Assembly (NCBI RefSeq): GCF_002197985.1
Contig: NZ_NBYK01000007.1
Location: forward strand, 1-64,000
Length of the DNA stretch: 64,000 nt
Direction of reading: 5' to 3'
Source: Halopseudomonas aestusnigri
GTDB taxonomy: Bacteria; Pseudomonadota; Gammaproteobacteria; Pseudomonadales; Pseudomonadaceae
In this document: positions 46,505 to 55,349 of the stretch, one piece after another
Layout of the letters: every line of letters starts with the position of its first letter
Numbering within the stretch: the stretch's first letter is position 1
Translations under genes and position numbers: made by a program
Notes under the pieces: model-generated
What the model saw: the letters and a program-made list of their open reading frames with translations, nothing else
Database searches by the model: none
Told to the model about the DNA's origin: nothing

Positions 46505-46529
46505 CACGGTAACTCAACTGGTTACCGTG
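46505..46529. promoter_or_regulatory. Inverted repeat upstream of enoyl-CoA hydratase
   Basis: CACGGTAAC-N7-GTTACCGTG, a perfect 9-bp inverted repeat in the 271-bp gap between the diguanylate cyclase and the hydratase, 50 bp before the hydratase ATG. It looks like an operator, but its regulator is not in the window as far as I can tell. Confidence 0.6.
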
Positions 46530-46579
46530 ACTGGCCGGTTCTACACTGGGCGGCATTTGACCAAACAGGAAGAGCCCCA

Positions 46580-47440
46580 ATGACTTACGAGACCCTCGAT
46601 TACCAGGTGGAGGACGGTGTCCTCACGTTGACGCTGAACCGTCCTGACCGCATGAACGCTTTCAACGGCCTGATGCGTCGTGAGCTGATTGCGGCCTTTG
46701 ATGCGGCGGATGCCGATGATGCGGTGCGTGTGGTGATCATGACTGGCGCCGGCCGTGCGTTCTGTGCCGGTGCGGATCTGGAGAAGGGCGGTGATACCTT
46801 CAACCGTCACAAGCGTCAGGATCAGCCCGAGGGTGATGACCTGCGTGATGGCGGCGGTACTGTCTCGCTGCGTATCTACGAGTGCATCAAGCCGGTCATC
46901 GTTGCCTTCAACGGCGCGGCTGTCGGCGTCGGTGTCACCATGAGCCTGCCTGCTGACATTCGCATGGCCTCGACCAATGCCAAGTTCGGTTTCGTGTTTG
47001 CCCGTCGCGGCATCACCATGGAAGCCTGCTCCAGCTGGTTCCTGCCGCGCCTCGTTGGCCCGATGCAGGCCGCCGAGTGGGTCTATACCGGCCGTGTCTT
47101 CAGCGCCGAAGAAGCGCTCAAGGGCGGTCTGCTGCGCAGCGTCCACGAGCCGGACGAGCTGCTGCCGGCGGCGCGTGAGCTGGCCCGTGAGATTGCCGAC
47201 AACACCTCGGCCATGTCCGCCGCGCTGAACCGTCAGCTGCTGTGGCGCATGATGGCGGCGGATCATCCGATGGAAGCGCATATCATCGACTCGCGCGCGA
47301 TTGCCTTTATGGGTGAGTCCGAGGACGCGAAAGAGGGCGTCAGCTCCTTCCTGGAGAAGCGCGCGCCGGAGTTCAAGCTGCGTCCGAGCACGGACAAGCC
47401 AGCGTTCTTCCCGTGGTGGGAAGAGCGCAAGTTCCGCTGA
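46580..47440 (+). CDS. Enoyl-CoA hydratase/isomerase family protein
   Basis: A 286-residue crotonase family protein. Segments include TLNRPDRMNAFNGLM, GRAFCAGADLEKG (oxyanion), GAAVGVGVTMSLPADIRMAS and a C-terminal extension ending PAFFPWWEERKFR. It hydrates or isomerises an acyl-CoA; exact substrate unknown. The ATG at 46580 has CAGGAAGAG upstream. It is preceded by an operator-like repeat and followed by a structured intergenic element before gloA. Confidence 0.9.
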   Translation: MTYETLDYQVEDGVLTLTLNRPDRMNAFNGLMRRELIAAFDAADADDAVRVVIMTGAGRAFCAGADLEKGGDTFNRHKRQDQPEGDDLRDGGGTVSLRIYECIKPVIVAFNGAAVGVGVTMSLPADIRMASTNAKFGFVFARRGITMEACSSWFLPRLVGPMQAAEWVYTGRVFSAEEALKGGLLRSVHEPDELLPAARELAREIADNTSAMSAALNRQLLWRMMAADHPMEAHIIDSRAIAFMGESEDAKEGVSSFLEKRAPEFKLRPSTDKPAFFPWWEERKFR

Positions 47441-47469
47441 GAAGCTGGCTGCGTTGGCATTACTGCGTT

Positions 47470-47586
47470 AAAACCGCTCGAAGCCTGCTCATTTACTGTT
47501 CGTAAACTGCGCACCTTCTCCCGGTTTTGCCTTGTACTGCCGGCCTCGCCGACGCTTCTCACCATTTGTGAAAGCAGAAGCGTCGG
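47470..47586. repeat. Nested double-hairpin element
   Basis: First structure: AAAACCG (47470-47476), GAAG, TTTAC (47492-47496), then GTAAA (47502-47506), CTTC, CGGTTTT (47522-47528), all concentric about 47499. Second: CCGACGCTTCT (47549-47559) and AGAAGCGTCGG (47576-47586) around TCAC/GTGA. No open reading frame of substance crosses it. Candidates are a structured RNA or a REP/MITE-type element. Confidence 0.65.
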
Positions 47587-47612
47587 TTGGCGTAATGCTG
47601 ACCGGATACGAC

Positions 47613-47638
47613 GCCCGCGCACGTTCTGTGTGCGGGCC
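47613..47638 (+). terminator. Hairpin, possible terminator before gloA
   Basis: GCCCGCGCAC / GTGTGCGGGC with a 5-nt loop (one wobble pair), followed by CTTTCAG. It is 48 bp before the gloA ATG. The weak T-run makes it a marginal terminator. Confidence 0.5.
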
Positions 47639-47685
47639 TTTCAGTGTTAGGCTTTGGCTTTTTCTACCCAATGGGAGCTGTTGCC

Positions 47686-48216
47686 ATGAGTCGTCACTTT
47701 GAATCTGCCCCGGGCCTGTGCGAGAACCGCGATCCGGCTACCGAGGGCTTTGTCTTCAACCAGACCATGCTGCGCATCAAGGACCCGAAAGCGACGCTGG
47801 ATTTCTATACCCGCGTGATGGGCATGACGCTGGTGAAGAAGTTGGATTTTCCGGCCGGCAAGTTCAGCCTGTATTTCCTGGCCGCCGTCGACAGTAACGC
47901 CTTGGACAGCTGGTCTGACGATCCGGTCGAGCGCACCCACCAGACCTTCGGCCGTCCGGCCATGCTGGAGCTGACCCACAACTGGGGCACCGAAGATGAT
48001 CCGGAGTTCAGCTATCACAACGGTAACGAAGACCCGCGCGGCTTCGGCCATATCGGTTTTGCGGTGCCGGACCTGGAAGCGGCCTGCGCGCGCTTTGAGG
48101 AACTGGGTGTGTCCTTCGTGAAGCGTCCGCAGGACGGCAAGATGCACAACATCGCCTTTATCCGTGATCCGGATGGGTATTGGATTGAGATCTTTGCGCC
48201 GGGTGGGATGGCGTAA
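47686..48216 (+). CDS. gloA: Glyoxalase I (lactoylglutathione lyase), long type
   Basis: Converts the hemithioacetal of methylglyoxal and glutathione to S-lactoylglutathione. The 176-residue protein belongs to the longer, eukaryote-like class: [33 protein letters not shown], the [11 protein letters not shown] metal-histidine segment and [12 protein letters not shown] metal-glutamate segment. The ATG at 47686 has GGGAG upstream. Confidence 0.94.
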   Translation: MSRHFESAPGLCENRDPATEGFVFNQTMLRIKDPKATLDFYTRVMGMTLVKKLDFPAGKFSLYFLAAVDSNALDSWSDDPVERTHQTFGRPAMLELTHNWGTEDDPEFSYHNGNEDPRGFGHIGFAVPDLEAACARFEELGVSFVKRPQDGKMHNIAFIRDPDGYWIEIFAPGGMA

Positions 48217-48239
48217 TAGAGCGGTTCACGCCTGACGCT

Positions 48240-48288
48240 GGTCGAGCGGGAGCTCGACCTTCCCGGGAGGCCGGCTTCCAAGCCGGCC
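48240..48288. repeat. REP-like double hairpin, copy 2 (variant)
   Basis: Hairpin A (GGTCGAGC-GGGA-GCTCGACC, 48240-48259) is followed 9 bp later by GGCCGGCTT-CC-AAGCCGGCC (48269-48288), a variant of hairpin B. It lies in the gap between gloA and the DUF922 gene, which converge. Confidence 0.85.
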
Positions 48289-48366
48289 TGCGGTGCCGGG
48301 GTACGGCGTGTTGGCAAAGCCCCGGCTCGATCTATCCGTGTTGCCGAGTGGACAAGCCTGCGAGTG

Positions 48367-48915
48367 TCAGGGGAAGTGCGCGCCTTCCAGCGTCCCCTGC
48401 TGGGTGCGCTTGTCGTATTCGCGGTCGTCGACGGCGAGCTGTTCCAGCAGGCGGCGGCCGGCCGCGTTGGCGGCCTGCTGCAGTTGCTCGCAGGTGGCTG
48501 CGGGCGGCAGGTTTAGAATCGCCTGCTCGATCTGTCTGGCAGCGTTCATTGCCAACTCCACATGGCCATCCTGATGCAGCTGCAGGGCAAGCAGGTAGCT
48601 GTCCCATTGCTGCTGCACGCTTGTGGCGCGCTGCGGGTCGGGCTGCAGCCGCGGTAGGTAGGCCGTCACTGTGACGTCTGTGGTCGCTTCGGTGATGCGG
48701 CACTGACCGGGCGTGGACTCCCAGCGGAAGTTCCAATTGACCCGGTTGGCGCTGTGCTGGCGGTTGCGGTTCAGGCTGGCGCGAATGGTGTCGACCGTGG
48801 CGCCACTGACATCAAAACTCTCCACCCGGCTCTGCAGTCGGGGCTCGGCACTGCTCGGGCCTGCTGATATCAGCAATGGGCCGAGCAGCAGCGGTAACAG
48901 CCACCTGCGGCGCAT
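48367..48915 (-). CDS. DUF922 periplasmic protein
   Basis: A protein of 182 residues with a signal peptide (about 1-23). It has the DUF922 pattern: an N-terminal beta region, the H-x-x-x-H segment LQLHQDGHVEL (H114, H118), and the end segment EYDKRTQQGTLEGAHF. Members usually have HExGH and are proposed metallopeptidases; here the glutamate is Q115, so activity may be lost or altered. The ATG overlaps the thioesterase stop by one base (TGATG). Confidence 0.82.
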   Translation of the reverse strand: MRRRWLLPLLLGPLLISAGPSSAEPRLQSRVESFDVSGATVDTIRASLNRNRQHSANRVNWNFRWESTPGQCRITEATTDVTVTAYLPRLQPDPQRATSVQQQWDSYLLALQLHQDGHVELAMNAARQIEQAILNLPPAATCEQLQQAANAAGRRLLEQLAVDDREYDKRTQQGTLEGAHFP

Positions 48916-49352
48916 CAGATCGGGTCCATCAGCCGCTCAAGGGCGGCGCGGCAGCGGTTGGGGATCGGGAAGGCGGTATTGCTGGCGCGGTCGACGAATA
49001 CGTGGACGAAGCGACCCGCCGCGCAGGCTTCTTCACGGTCCTGCTTGAATACGGCCAGTTCGTAATGCACCGAGCTGCTGCCCAGACGCGCGACCTTGAC
49101 GCCAATCTCGATGGCGTCAGGAAAGGCGATGGGCGCGAAGTAATCGCAGTTGGAGCTGACCACAAAGGCGACCTGATCACCGTTGTGGATGTCCAGCCCG
49201 CCTTCGGCGATCAGCCAGCTGTTCACCGCGCTGTCGAAGTAGCTGTAGTAGGTCACGTTGTTGATGTGACCGTAGATGTCGTTGTCGTGCCAGCGGGTGG
49301 TGATGGCGTGCAGGTAGGGGTAATCGCTGCGCGTGGGCTTGCTCGTACTCAT
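48915..49352 (-). CDS. Acyl-CoA thioesterase, YbgC-like hotdog protein
   Basis: A protein of 145 residues with the 4-hydroxybenzoyl-CoA thioesterase signature HDNDIYGHINNVTYYSYFDSA, where the aspartate is the catalytic acid. It should release free acid from an acyl-CoA. The ATG at 49352 is preferred to an upstream extension that reads through the next gene's region. It is 16 bp after the alcohol dehydrogenase gene, and the three genes adh, thioesterase and DUF922 form an operon. Confidence 0.88.
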   Translation of the reverse strand: MSTSKPTRSDYPYLHAITTRWHDNDIYGHINNVTYYSYFDSAVNSWLIAEGGLDIHNGDQVAFVVSSNCDYFAPIAFPDAIEIGVKVARLGSSSVHYELAVFKQDREEACAAGRFVHVFVDRASNTAFPIPNRCRAALERLMDPI

Positions 49353-49368
49353 GAATGCTCCGCTTGGC

Positions 49369-50532
49369 TCAGTAAGCCTGGTTGTAGATGGCCAGCGCGT
49401 CCGCTTCGGTGACCTCGCGTGGGTTGTTGACCAGCAGACGCTGCTGCAGCATGGCGTCCCTGGCCAGCATTTCCAGTGCGTCCTTCGGTACGCCAGCGTC
49501 GCGCAGGCGGCTCGGCAGGCCACAGCGCGGGCTTAGCTCAGCCAACGCGCTGATCATCTGCGAGGTCAGGCTGTCGGCGTCACCGGCAACCAGGCCGGGG
49601 CCGACGATCAGCGGTGCCAGTTCGGCATACAGCGGCGCGGCAGCCGGGGCGTTGAATTCGACCACCGTTGGCAGTACCAGCGCGTTCGACAGGCCGTGGG
49701 GAATGTGGAAGTGACCGCCGAGCGGGTAGGCCAGCGCGTGGACCGCGGCAACCGGCGCGTTGGCGAAGGCCTGGCCGGCGAGCAGGGCGCCGAGCAGCAT
49801 GGCCTGGCGGGCTTCGCGGTTGCCGCCGTCCTGCACCACCGCATCCAGATTGGCGGCCAGCAGGCGCAGGGCCTCGCGGGCGAGCATGTCGGACAGCGGG
49901 TTCTTCTTCAGCTTGCTGGTGTAGGCCTCGATGGCGTGCACCATGGCGTCGATGCCGGTAGCGGCGGTGACGTGGGCGGGCAGCCCCAGGGTCAGGTCGG
50001 CGTCCAGCAGGGCCAGATCCGGCAACAGAATCGGTGACACCACGCCCATCTTGGTGGTGGCGCCGGTGGTGATGATCGCAATCTGGGTGACTTCCGAGCC
50101 GGTGCCGGCGGTGGTCGGCACCTGAATTAGCGGCAGGCGCTGGCCGCGGGCATTGCCGACGCCGTAGATGTCCTGCAGGGTCTGCGTGCAGCCCGGGTGC
50201 GCGAGCAGGGCAACCAGTTTGGCCACATCCATCGAGCTGCCGCCGCCAAAGCCGATGATCAGCTCGGCCTGCATGGCCTTGGCTTGCTCGACGGCTGCCA
50301 GTACCACGGACTCCGGCGGGTCTGCCTCGACCTGATCGAATACCTCAACGGCAATGCCGGCGCTGCTCAGATTAGGCAGTACGCCGTCCAGCAGACCAAT
50401 CTTGGTAATGCCGGGGTCGGTGACAATCACTACGCGGTGGGCGTCGCGGACCTTGCACAGCTCGCCGAGCTGGCTGGCGGAACCGGATTCGCAGAGGATC
50501 TGCGCAGTGGTGGCAAAGCTGAAGGGATTCAT
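49369..50532 (-). CDS. Iron-containing alcohol dehydrogenase
   Basis: A type III alcohol dehydrogenase of 387 residues. The nucleotide-binding segment GGGSSMDVAKLVALL lies near residue 95, and the metal-binding histidines are in HALAYPLGGHFHIPHG around 262-277. The family reduces or oxidises short alcohols and aldehydes; the substrate here is unknown. It is the first gene of a likely operon with the thioesterase and the DUF922 gene. Confidence 0.9.
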   Translation of the reverse strand: MNPFSFATTAQILCESGSASQLGELCKVRDAHRVVIVTDPGITKIGLLDGVLPNLSSAGIAVEVFDQVEADPPESVVLAAVEQAKAMQAELIIGFGGGSSMDVAKLVALLAHPGCTQTLQDIYGVGNARGQRLPLIQVPTTAGTGSEVTQIAIITTGATTKMGVVSPILLPDLALLDADLTLGLPAHVTAATGIDAMVHAIEAYTSKLKKNPLSDMLAREALRLLAANLDAVVQDGGNREARQAMLLGALLAGQAFANAPVAAVHALAYPLGGHFHIPHGLSNALVLPTVVEFNAPAAAPLYAELAPLIVGPGLVAGDADSLTSQMISALAELSPRCGLPSRLRDAGVPKDALEMLARDAMLQQRLLVNNPREVTEADALAIYNQAY

Positions 50533-50905
50533 CGGGCCTCCGGGTTGGGTGCGGGTTCGATCTGCTGCGTGCCCGTGGGCCGCGGTTGATGTGTGGTCGT
50601 CGCCGGCTGTTTGCCGACTGGCGAGATCGAAATCAGTTTCCAGACTGAGTCAATTCTGCTGACTGTACGTTCATGCGGCAAGGGCTATTGATGTTAGCGA
50701 TGGTAATTCACAGCGCGGCGAGGTGGGAGGGTCGAGCTTCTGCTCGACCATGGAGATTGCTGCGTGCGCGTGGCCGAGTTGGAACTCGGCCTTCCCGGCG
50801 AGCACGCAGGGATGGTTGTGGGGTTCGGGAGGGTCGAGCTCCCGCTCGACCAGCGAAGGTGCTGCATGCGCGTGGCGGCGTTGGAACTCGGCCTTCCTAG
50901 GCAGC
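50533..50905. other. 373-bp gap between the alcohol dehydrogenase and hemW
   Basis: The left part (50533-50700) should hold the promoter of the alcohol dehydrogenase; I see no clear -35/-10 pair. The right part is filled by two tandem REP-like double hairpins at 50730-50893. No gene or RNA gene is recognisable. Confidence 0.7.
50730..50893. repeat. REP-like double hairpins, copies 3 and 4 in tandem
   Basis: Copy 3: hairpin A (GGTCGAGC-TTCT-GCTCGACC, 50730-50749) and hairpin B (GGCCGAGTT-GG-AACTCGGCC, 50772-50791), 22 bp apart. Copy 4: hairpin A at 50832-50851, and a degenerate hairpin B at 50874-50893. The period is 102 bp. The two spacers (22 bp each) are related: both end TGCxTGCGCGT. Confidence 0.88.
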
Positions 50906-52144
50906 CTAGAGGAACATTTCCAGCAGGTCGTTGAGGAACAGCCGGCCGCGTTCGGTCGGGCGTAGCTGCTGGTGCCAGGGCTCGAGCAGGCCCTTGGCCT
51001 CGGCTTGATTGAGCGTATCGGCGATCTGCTCCAGTGACTGGCCGGTGCGCTCGGCGTACCAGGCGCTGGGCACGCCATCGACCAGCCGCAGGGCGTTCAT
51101 CAGAAAGTCGAACGGCAGCTCGTCTGCGTCCAGCGTCTTGCTGCCGGCCAGATAGGCTTTGTCCGGATTCAGGTAGTCCTTGGGCAGGCGGGTCTTCCAG
51201 TAGCGCTGCACCTTGCCATTGGCGTCGGTCAGCTTGCCATGCGCGCCGGCGCCCAGGCCGAGAAAGTCGCCGTACTGCCAGTAGTTCAGGTTATGGCGGG
51301 CACGGCGGCCATTTCTGGCATAGGCGGAAATCTCGTACTGGGCGTAGCCACCGGCGGCCAGACGCTGCAGCCCGGCCTCCTGAATCGACCAGAGAATGTC
51401 TTCCTCGGGCAGCGTGGGCGGGCGCGAGTAAAACACCGTGTTGGGTTCCAGCGTCAGCTGATACCAGGACAGGTGCTCCGGTGCGAGCGCCATCGCCTGA
51501 TCCAGATCGGCCATCGCCTGGGCGTGCTCCTGATTCGGCAGGCCATGCATCAGGTCTAGGTTCAGGTTGTCGAAGCCGGCGCGACGCGCCATGTCGACGG
51601 CGCCGAGGGCTTCACGGTCATCATGGATGCGGCCCAGCGCCTTCAGATGTTCGGCGTTGAAACTCTGGATGCCGATCGACAGCCGGTTGATGCCGGCCAG
51701 CCGGTAGTCTCTGAACTTGGCTTGCTCGAAGGTGCCGGGGTTGGCTTCGAGGGTGATTTCTATATCGTCTGCGAACGGCACGCGCTGATTCAGCGCCTGC
51801 AGGAAGCGATCCAGCGCGGCGGCCGAGAACAGACTCGGCGTACCGCCACCGAAGAAGATCGAGGTCAGCGGGCGAGCGGGCAGGCCTTCGAGCGCGCGCA
51901 GATCCTGCTCCAGATCCTCGATCAGGGCATCGACGTACTCATTCTCGGGCAGGGCATCGTGAGTGGTGTGCGAATTGAAGTCGCAGTAGGGGCACTTCCT
52001 TACGCACCAGGGGATGTGGACATATGCCGCCAGGGGCGGCGGCTGCAAGCCACAAGACGGGGGCGTTGCTCCCTCAAGCTGCAAGCGGTCCGTGCCGGCG
52101 TTTGGGTTTGCTTGCCGCTTGCCGCTTGCCGCTTGTGGCTTCAC
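50906..52144 (-). CDS. hemW: Heme chaperone HemW (radical SAM)
   Basis: Transfers heme to client proteins; formerly annotated as oxygen-independent coproporphyrinogen oxidase. From the GTG at 52144 (overlapping the rdgB stop as GTGA) it has 412 residues; the radical-SAM cluster CVRKCPYC is at C47, C51 and C54, about 25-30 residues later than usual. The extra N-terminus is encoded by the heptamer repeat at 52047-52141. A downstream start at TTG (52084 or 52048) would give a more normal length of 380-392 residues. The HemW-type segments GGGTPSL, IGIQSFN and DLMHGLPNQ are present. Confidence 0.9.
   Translation of the reverse strand: MKPQAASGKRQANPNAGTDRLQLEGATPPSCGLQPPPLAAYVHIPWCVRKCPYCDFNSHTTHDALPENEYVDALIEDLEQDLRALEGLPARPLTSIFFGGGTPSLFSAAALDRFLQALNQRVPFADDIEITLEANPGTFEQAKFRDYRLAGINRLSIGIQSFNAEHLKALGRIHDDREALGAVDMARRAGFDNLNLDLMHGLPNQEHAQAMADLDQAMALAPEHLSWYQLTLEPNTVFYSRPPTLPEEDILWSIQEAGLQRLAAGGYAQYEISAYARNGRRARHNLNYWQYGDFLGLGAGAHGKLTDANGKVQRYWKTRLPKDYLNPDKAYLAGSKTLDADELPFDFLMNALRLVDGVPSAWYAERTGQSLEQIADTLNQAEAKGLLEPWHQQLRPTERGRLFLNDLLEMFL
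52047..52141. repeat. Inverted pair of heptamer arrays, locus 4
   Basis: Left arm AAGCCAC, AAGACGG (52047-52060) and AAGCTGC (52076-52082); right arm GCCGCTT x3 and GTGGCTT (52114-52141). It lies at the rdgB-hemW junction, inside the reading frame of hemW if the GTG at 52144 is used. Confidence 0.8.
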
Positions 52145-52749
52145 AGGCCCAGCCTGGCTTTCAGCAAGGCCATTGCCCGGGCGCGGTGGCTGAGCTGGTT
52201 CTTCTCTTGCGGACTGAGTTCGGCGCTGGAGCAGTCGCGCTCCGGCACCCAGAACAGCGGATCGTAGCCAAAACCGTGCTCGCCGCTGGGCGCATGCAGG
52301 ATGCGGCCTTGCCAGGCGCCTTCACAGATGACGGGAATAGGGTCTTCGGCGTGGCGCAGCAGGGCCAGCGCGCAGATGAACTGGGCGCCGCGCTCGGCGT
52401 CCGGTACGTCCTTCAATGCGTCAAGCAGCTTGGCGTTGTTGGCGGCATCACCGCCACCGCCTGCGTAGCGGGCAGAGTAGATGCCGGGTGCGCCGCCAAG
52501 GGCGTCGACTGCGAGTCCGGAGTCGTCGGCCAGCGCCGGCAGGCCCGAGATGCGGGCGGCGTGACGCGCCTTGATCAGGGCGTTTTCGACGAAGGTCAGG
52601 CCGGTTTCCTCGGCTTCGATATCGGTGAAGTCGCTTTGCGGGCGGACGGTGATGCTGTCACCCAGCATGGCCTGGAGTTCAGCGAGCTTGCCCTTGTTGT
52701 TGCTGGCGAGCACCAACTCACTGAAGGGCAGGGCTGTTTTATTGGTCAT
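52141..52749 (-). CDS. rdgB: XTP/dITP diphosphatase (RdgB/HAM1)
   Basis: Removes non-canonical purine nucleoside triphosphates such as dITP and XTP. The protein of 202 residues has [14 protein letters not shown], the [23 protein letters not shown] active-site segment and GYDPLFWVP. Its start overlaps the preceding gene by 11 bp and its stop overlaps the putative hemW start. Confidence 0.95.
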   Translation of the reverse strand: MTNKTALPFSELVLASNNKGKLAELQAMLGDSITVRPQSDFTDIEAEETGLTFVENALIKARHAARISGLPALADDSGLAVDALGGAPGIYSARYAGGGGDAANNAKLLDALKDVPDAERGAQFICALALLRHAEDPIPVICEGAWQGRILHAPSGEHGFGYDPLFWVPERDCSSAELSPQEKNQLSHRARAMALLKARLGL

Positions 52750-53170
52750 CGGGGAAGAATTCCTGCTGGAAGCTCAGGCTGTGCACCATGGCGCCTGCTT
52801 CGGCCTGGATATCGACCTTGAACAGCAAAATGCCGCGCTGGGTAGAGGTGTAGTTGGCGACAAAGTAGATGGCGTCGCCTTCCTGAATGCGGTTGAAGTC
52901 GAGCGCGACAGGCTGGCCGATCAGGCTGCGCACTTCGCCCTTGAGGATAGCGTCGACCGCGCTGCCGTCCGGCCGCTGCACGGCGACGTTGATCACGCCG
53001 TGGGTCGGGCCGCGCTTGAGGCCGGCGTTGGCGGCGATATCGGGCTGCAACAGGGTGCTGTTGAATACGTTGTGGTAGACCACCAGATCACCGAAGCGAG
53101 TGGGCTCGGGGCCGGCGAACACGTTGAGGCTGAGCATCATCAGGCTCAGCAGGCAGAGACGACGAAACAT
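52739..53170 (-). CDS. DUF4426 exported protein
   Basis: A protein of 143 residues with a signal peptide (about 1-18, ending LSLNVFA-G). The body [20 protein letters not shown] and [11 protein letters not shown] belongs to DUF4426, found between metW and rdgB in pseudomonads. Function unknown. The ATG at 53170 has GGAGAAC upstream; the 3' end overlaps rdgB by 11 bp. Confidence 0.85.
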   Translation of the reverse strand: MFRRLCLLSLMMLSLNVFAGPEPTRFGDLVVYHNVFNSTLLQPDIAANAGLKRGPTHGVINVAVQRPDGSAVDAILKGEVRSLIGQPVALDFNRIQEGDAIYFVANYTSTQRGILLFKVDIQAEAGAMVHSLSFQQEFFPDDQ

Positions 53171-53192
53171 GGCAGTTCTCCTCGAAATTGGA

Positions 53193-53789
53193 CTAGCGAC
53201 TGACCCGGTAGATCGCGACTTCACCCAGCATGTTGGGCCACAGGCCGCTCAACCAGCTGCTCTGGTGGGTCTGGTCGACTACCAGGCGGTTCAGCACCTT
53301 GATGTTGCGCTCCCGGCACAGCTGCTCGAAGTCCTTGAAAGTGCAGAAGTGGATGTTCGGGGTGTTGTACCAAGTGTAGGGCATGAACTCGGATACCGGC
53401 ATGCGGCCCTTGGTGCCCAGATACCAGCGGCAGCGCCAATGGGCAAAATTGGGGAAGGTCAGGATGCCTTCGTGACCGATGCGCAGCATGTCTTCCAGTA
53501 CCCGGTCGGGGTAGTGCATGGCCTGCAGCGACTGGGTCATGACCACGGTGTCGAAGCTGTTGTCCTCGAAGTTGTCGAGGCTTTCGTCGAGGTTCTGCTC
53601 CATCACGTTGACGCCGTGACGGATACAGCTGCTGATCTTGTCAGGGTCGATTTCCAGTCCGTAGCCCTGCACCTGCTTGTGATCGCGCAGGTGGCGCAGC
53701 AACTGGCCTTCGCCGCAGCCCAGGTCGAGTACCCGGCTGCCCGGGCGAATCCATTGCTGGATGATCTCCAGATCGGCGCGCAGGCTCAT
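53193..53789 (-). CDS. metW: MetW, methionine biosynthesis methyltransferase-like protein
   Basis: A protein of 198 residues resembling a SAM-dependent methyltransferase ([36 protein letters not shown]). In pseudomonads MetW acts with MetX in homoserine acylation. The start overlaps the metX stop (ATGA), so translation is coupled. Confidence 0.94.
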   Translation of the reverse strand: MSLRADLEIIQQWIRPGSRVLDLGCGEGQLLRHLRDHKQVQGYGLEIDPDKISSCIRHGVNVMEQNLDESLDNFEDNSFDTVVMTQSLQAMHYPDRVLEDMLRIGHEGILTFPNFAHWRCRWYLGTKGRMPVSEFMPYTWYNTPNIHFCTFKDFEQLCRERNIKVLNRLVVDQTHQSSWLSGLWPNMLGEVAIYRVSR

Positions 53790-54928
53790 TGGTTCACCTC
53801 GATGCGGTTCATGTAGCCACTCAGGGCCTCGATATAGCGGGGAATCGGCAGCAGGAAGGCGTCGTGGCCCTGCGCGGCTTCGATCTCCAGATAGCTGACG
53901 TCCTTGCGGGCGGCGAGCAGGCCGTCGACCAGCTCGCGCGAGCGTGCCGGCGAGAAGCGCCAGTCGGTAGTGAACGACATCACCAGGCAGCGAGCCTGGA
54001 CCACCGCCAGTGTTCGCGCCAGATCACCGCCGTTGGCCGCGGCCGGGTCAAAGTAGTCCAGCGCCTTGGTCATCAGCAGGTAGGTATTGGCGTCGAAGCG
54101 GCCGGAGAACTCCTGACCCTGATAGCGCAGGTAGCTTTCCACCTCGAACTCGACGCTGGTGAGGTCGTAGTTGAGCTGATCGGAGCGCAGATCGCGGCCG
54201 AACTTGGCGCCCATCGAGTCGTCCGACAGGTAGGTAATGTGGCCGACCATGCGCGCCAGCATCAGGCCGCGCTTGGGGATTACGCCAAAGGCGGCGTAGT
54301 CGCCGTTGTGGAAGTCCGGATCGGTAATGATCGCCTGCCGGGCCACCTCGTTGAAGGCGATGTTCTGTGCCGACAGCTTGGGCGCGGTGGCAATGGCCAC
54401 GCAGTGACGCACGCGCTCCGGGTAGCTGATCGCCCACTGCAGCGCCTGCATGCCGCCAAGGCTGCCGCCCACCACCGCAGCCCACTGCTGAATGCCCAGC
54501 ACGTCCGCCAGCCGCGCCTGACTGTGGACCCAGTCTTCAACGGTCAGTACCGGGAAGCTGGCGCCGTAGCTCTTGCCGGTTTCCGGGTTGATGCTGGACG
54601 GGCCGGTGGAGCCGTGGCAGCCGCCGAGGTTGTTCAGGCTGACGACGAAGAAGCGCTTGGTGTCGATGGCCTTGCCGGGGCCGATGCAGTTATCCCACCA
54701 GCCCGGTTTGCGATCGTCGGCGCTGTGGTAGCCGGCGGCGTGGTGATGGCCGGACAGGGCGTGGCAAACCAGCACCGCATTGCTGGCGCTGGCGTTAAGT
54801 TCACCGTAGGTCTCGTAGACCAGCTCGTAGCTGTTCAGCGGCGTGCCGCAGGCCAGGGGTAGAGGCTCGGTGAAGGTCTGGCGCTGGGGGGTGACCAGGC
54901 CGACGGAGTCAGCAGGTAGTCTGGACAT
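53786..54928 (-). CDS. metX: Homoserine O-acyltransferase MetX (succinyl-type in Pseudomonas)
   Basis: Acylates L-homoserine in methionine synthesis. A protein of 380 residues, alpha/beta hydrolase fold, nucleophile S156 in [14 protein letters not shown], aspartate in TDWRFSP, and histidine in [10 protein letters not shown]. In Pseudomonas MetX proteins use succinyl-CoA; acyl preference cannot be read with certainty here. The ATG at 54928 is preferred to an upstream start. A promoter lies at 55022-55050. Confidence 0.93.
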   Translation of the reverse strand: MSRLPADSVGLVTPQRQTFTEPLPLACGTPLNSYELVYETYGELNASASNAVLVCHALSGHHHAAGYHSADDRKPGWWDNCIGPGKAIDTKRFFVVSLNNLGGCHGSTGPSSINPETGKSYGASFPVLTVEDWVHSQARLADVLGIQQWAAVVGGSLGGMQALQWAISYPERVRHCVAIATAPKLSAQNIAFNEVARQAIITDPDFHNGDYAAFGVIPKRGLMLARMVGHITYLSDDSMGAKFGRDLRSDQLNYDLTSVEFEVESYLRYQGQEFSGRFDANTYLLMTKALDYFDPAAANGGDLARTLAVVQARCLVMSFTTDWRFSPARSRELVDGLLAARKDVSYLEIEAAQGHDAFLLPIPRYIEALSGYMNRIEVNQ

Positions 54929-55021
54929 CGGTAACCTGTTCCTGTGTCGCTTGGCCGGACTTCGCAAGGAGGCTTGCTCCGGGGTGCTGCAGGCAGGCGA
55001 AGGGCCAATAATAGAGGCGCC

Positions 55022-55050
55022 AGTCTAAAGAGGGCGTTGGTCCGGTGCAA
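55022..55050 (-). promoter_or_regulatory. metX promoter
   Basis: On the minus strand, -35 TTGCAC (55045-55050), 17-bp spacer, -10 TAGACT (55022-55027). The leader before metX would be about 88 nt; I see no SAM-riboswitch core in it. Confidence 0.6.
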
Positions 55051-55053
55051 CAT

Positions 55054-55344
55054 TCAGCAGCGGCTGATACCCAGATCCTCGGGCAGCTGCAGCGGTTGTT
55101 TGATCAGCAGGCGTTTTTGCCGGCTGGTCTGGCCGCTGAGCAGGCTGACCTGCTGGCGGCTGACCGCAAAGGCGTCGGCCAGAAAGCGCATCAGCGCGTC
55201 GTTGGCCTTGCCGTCAACGGGCGGTGCGCTGATGCGGATTTTCAGCCGTTCGCCATGCTGGCCGGCAAACTCGGCGCGCTTGGCGCCGGGCTGCAGATGG
55301 CAGTCGAGGATCAGATCCTTGCCTTGCCAGTGGTAGAACGGCAC
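55054..55344 (-). CDS. yggU: DUF167 family protein YggU
   Basis: A protein of 96 residues with the DUF167 pattern LQPGAKRAEFAG...HGERLKIRISAPPVDGKAN. Function unknown. It lies 5 bp after yggT, the usual arrangement. Confidence 0.93.
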   Translation of the reverse strand: MPFYHWQGKDLILDCHLQPGAKRAEFAGQHGERLKIRISAPPVDGKANDALMRFLADAFAVSRQQVSLLSGQTSRQKRLLIKQPLQLPEDLGISRC

Positions 55345-55349
55345 TGGCG

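Noticed and set aside
47458-47685. tRNA or small ORF in the hydratase-gloA gap
   Set aside because: No cloverleaf with CCA-type acceptor or T-loop was found; the gap is better described as nested hairpins plus a weak terminator.
54929-55021. SAM riboswitch in the metX leader
   Set aside because: No recognisable kink-turn or pseudoknot core; the leader is short, and the MetX family in Pseudomonas is not known to use one.
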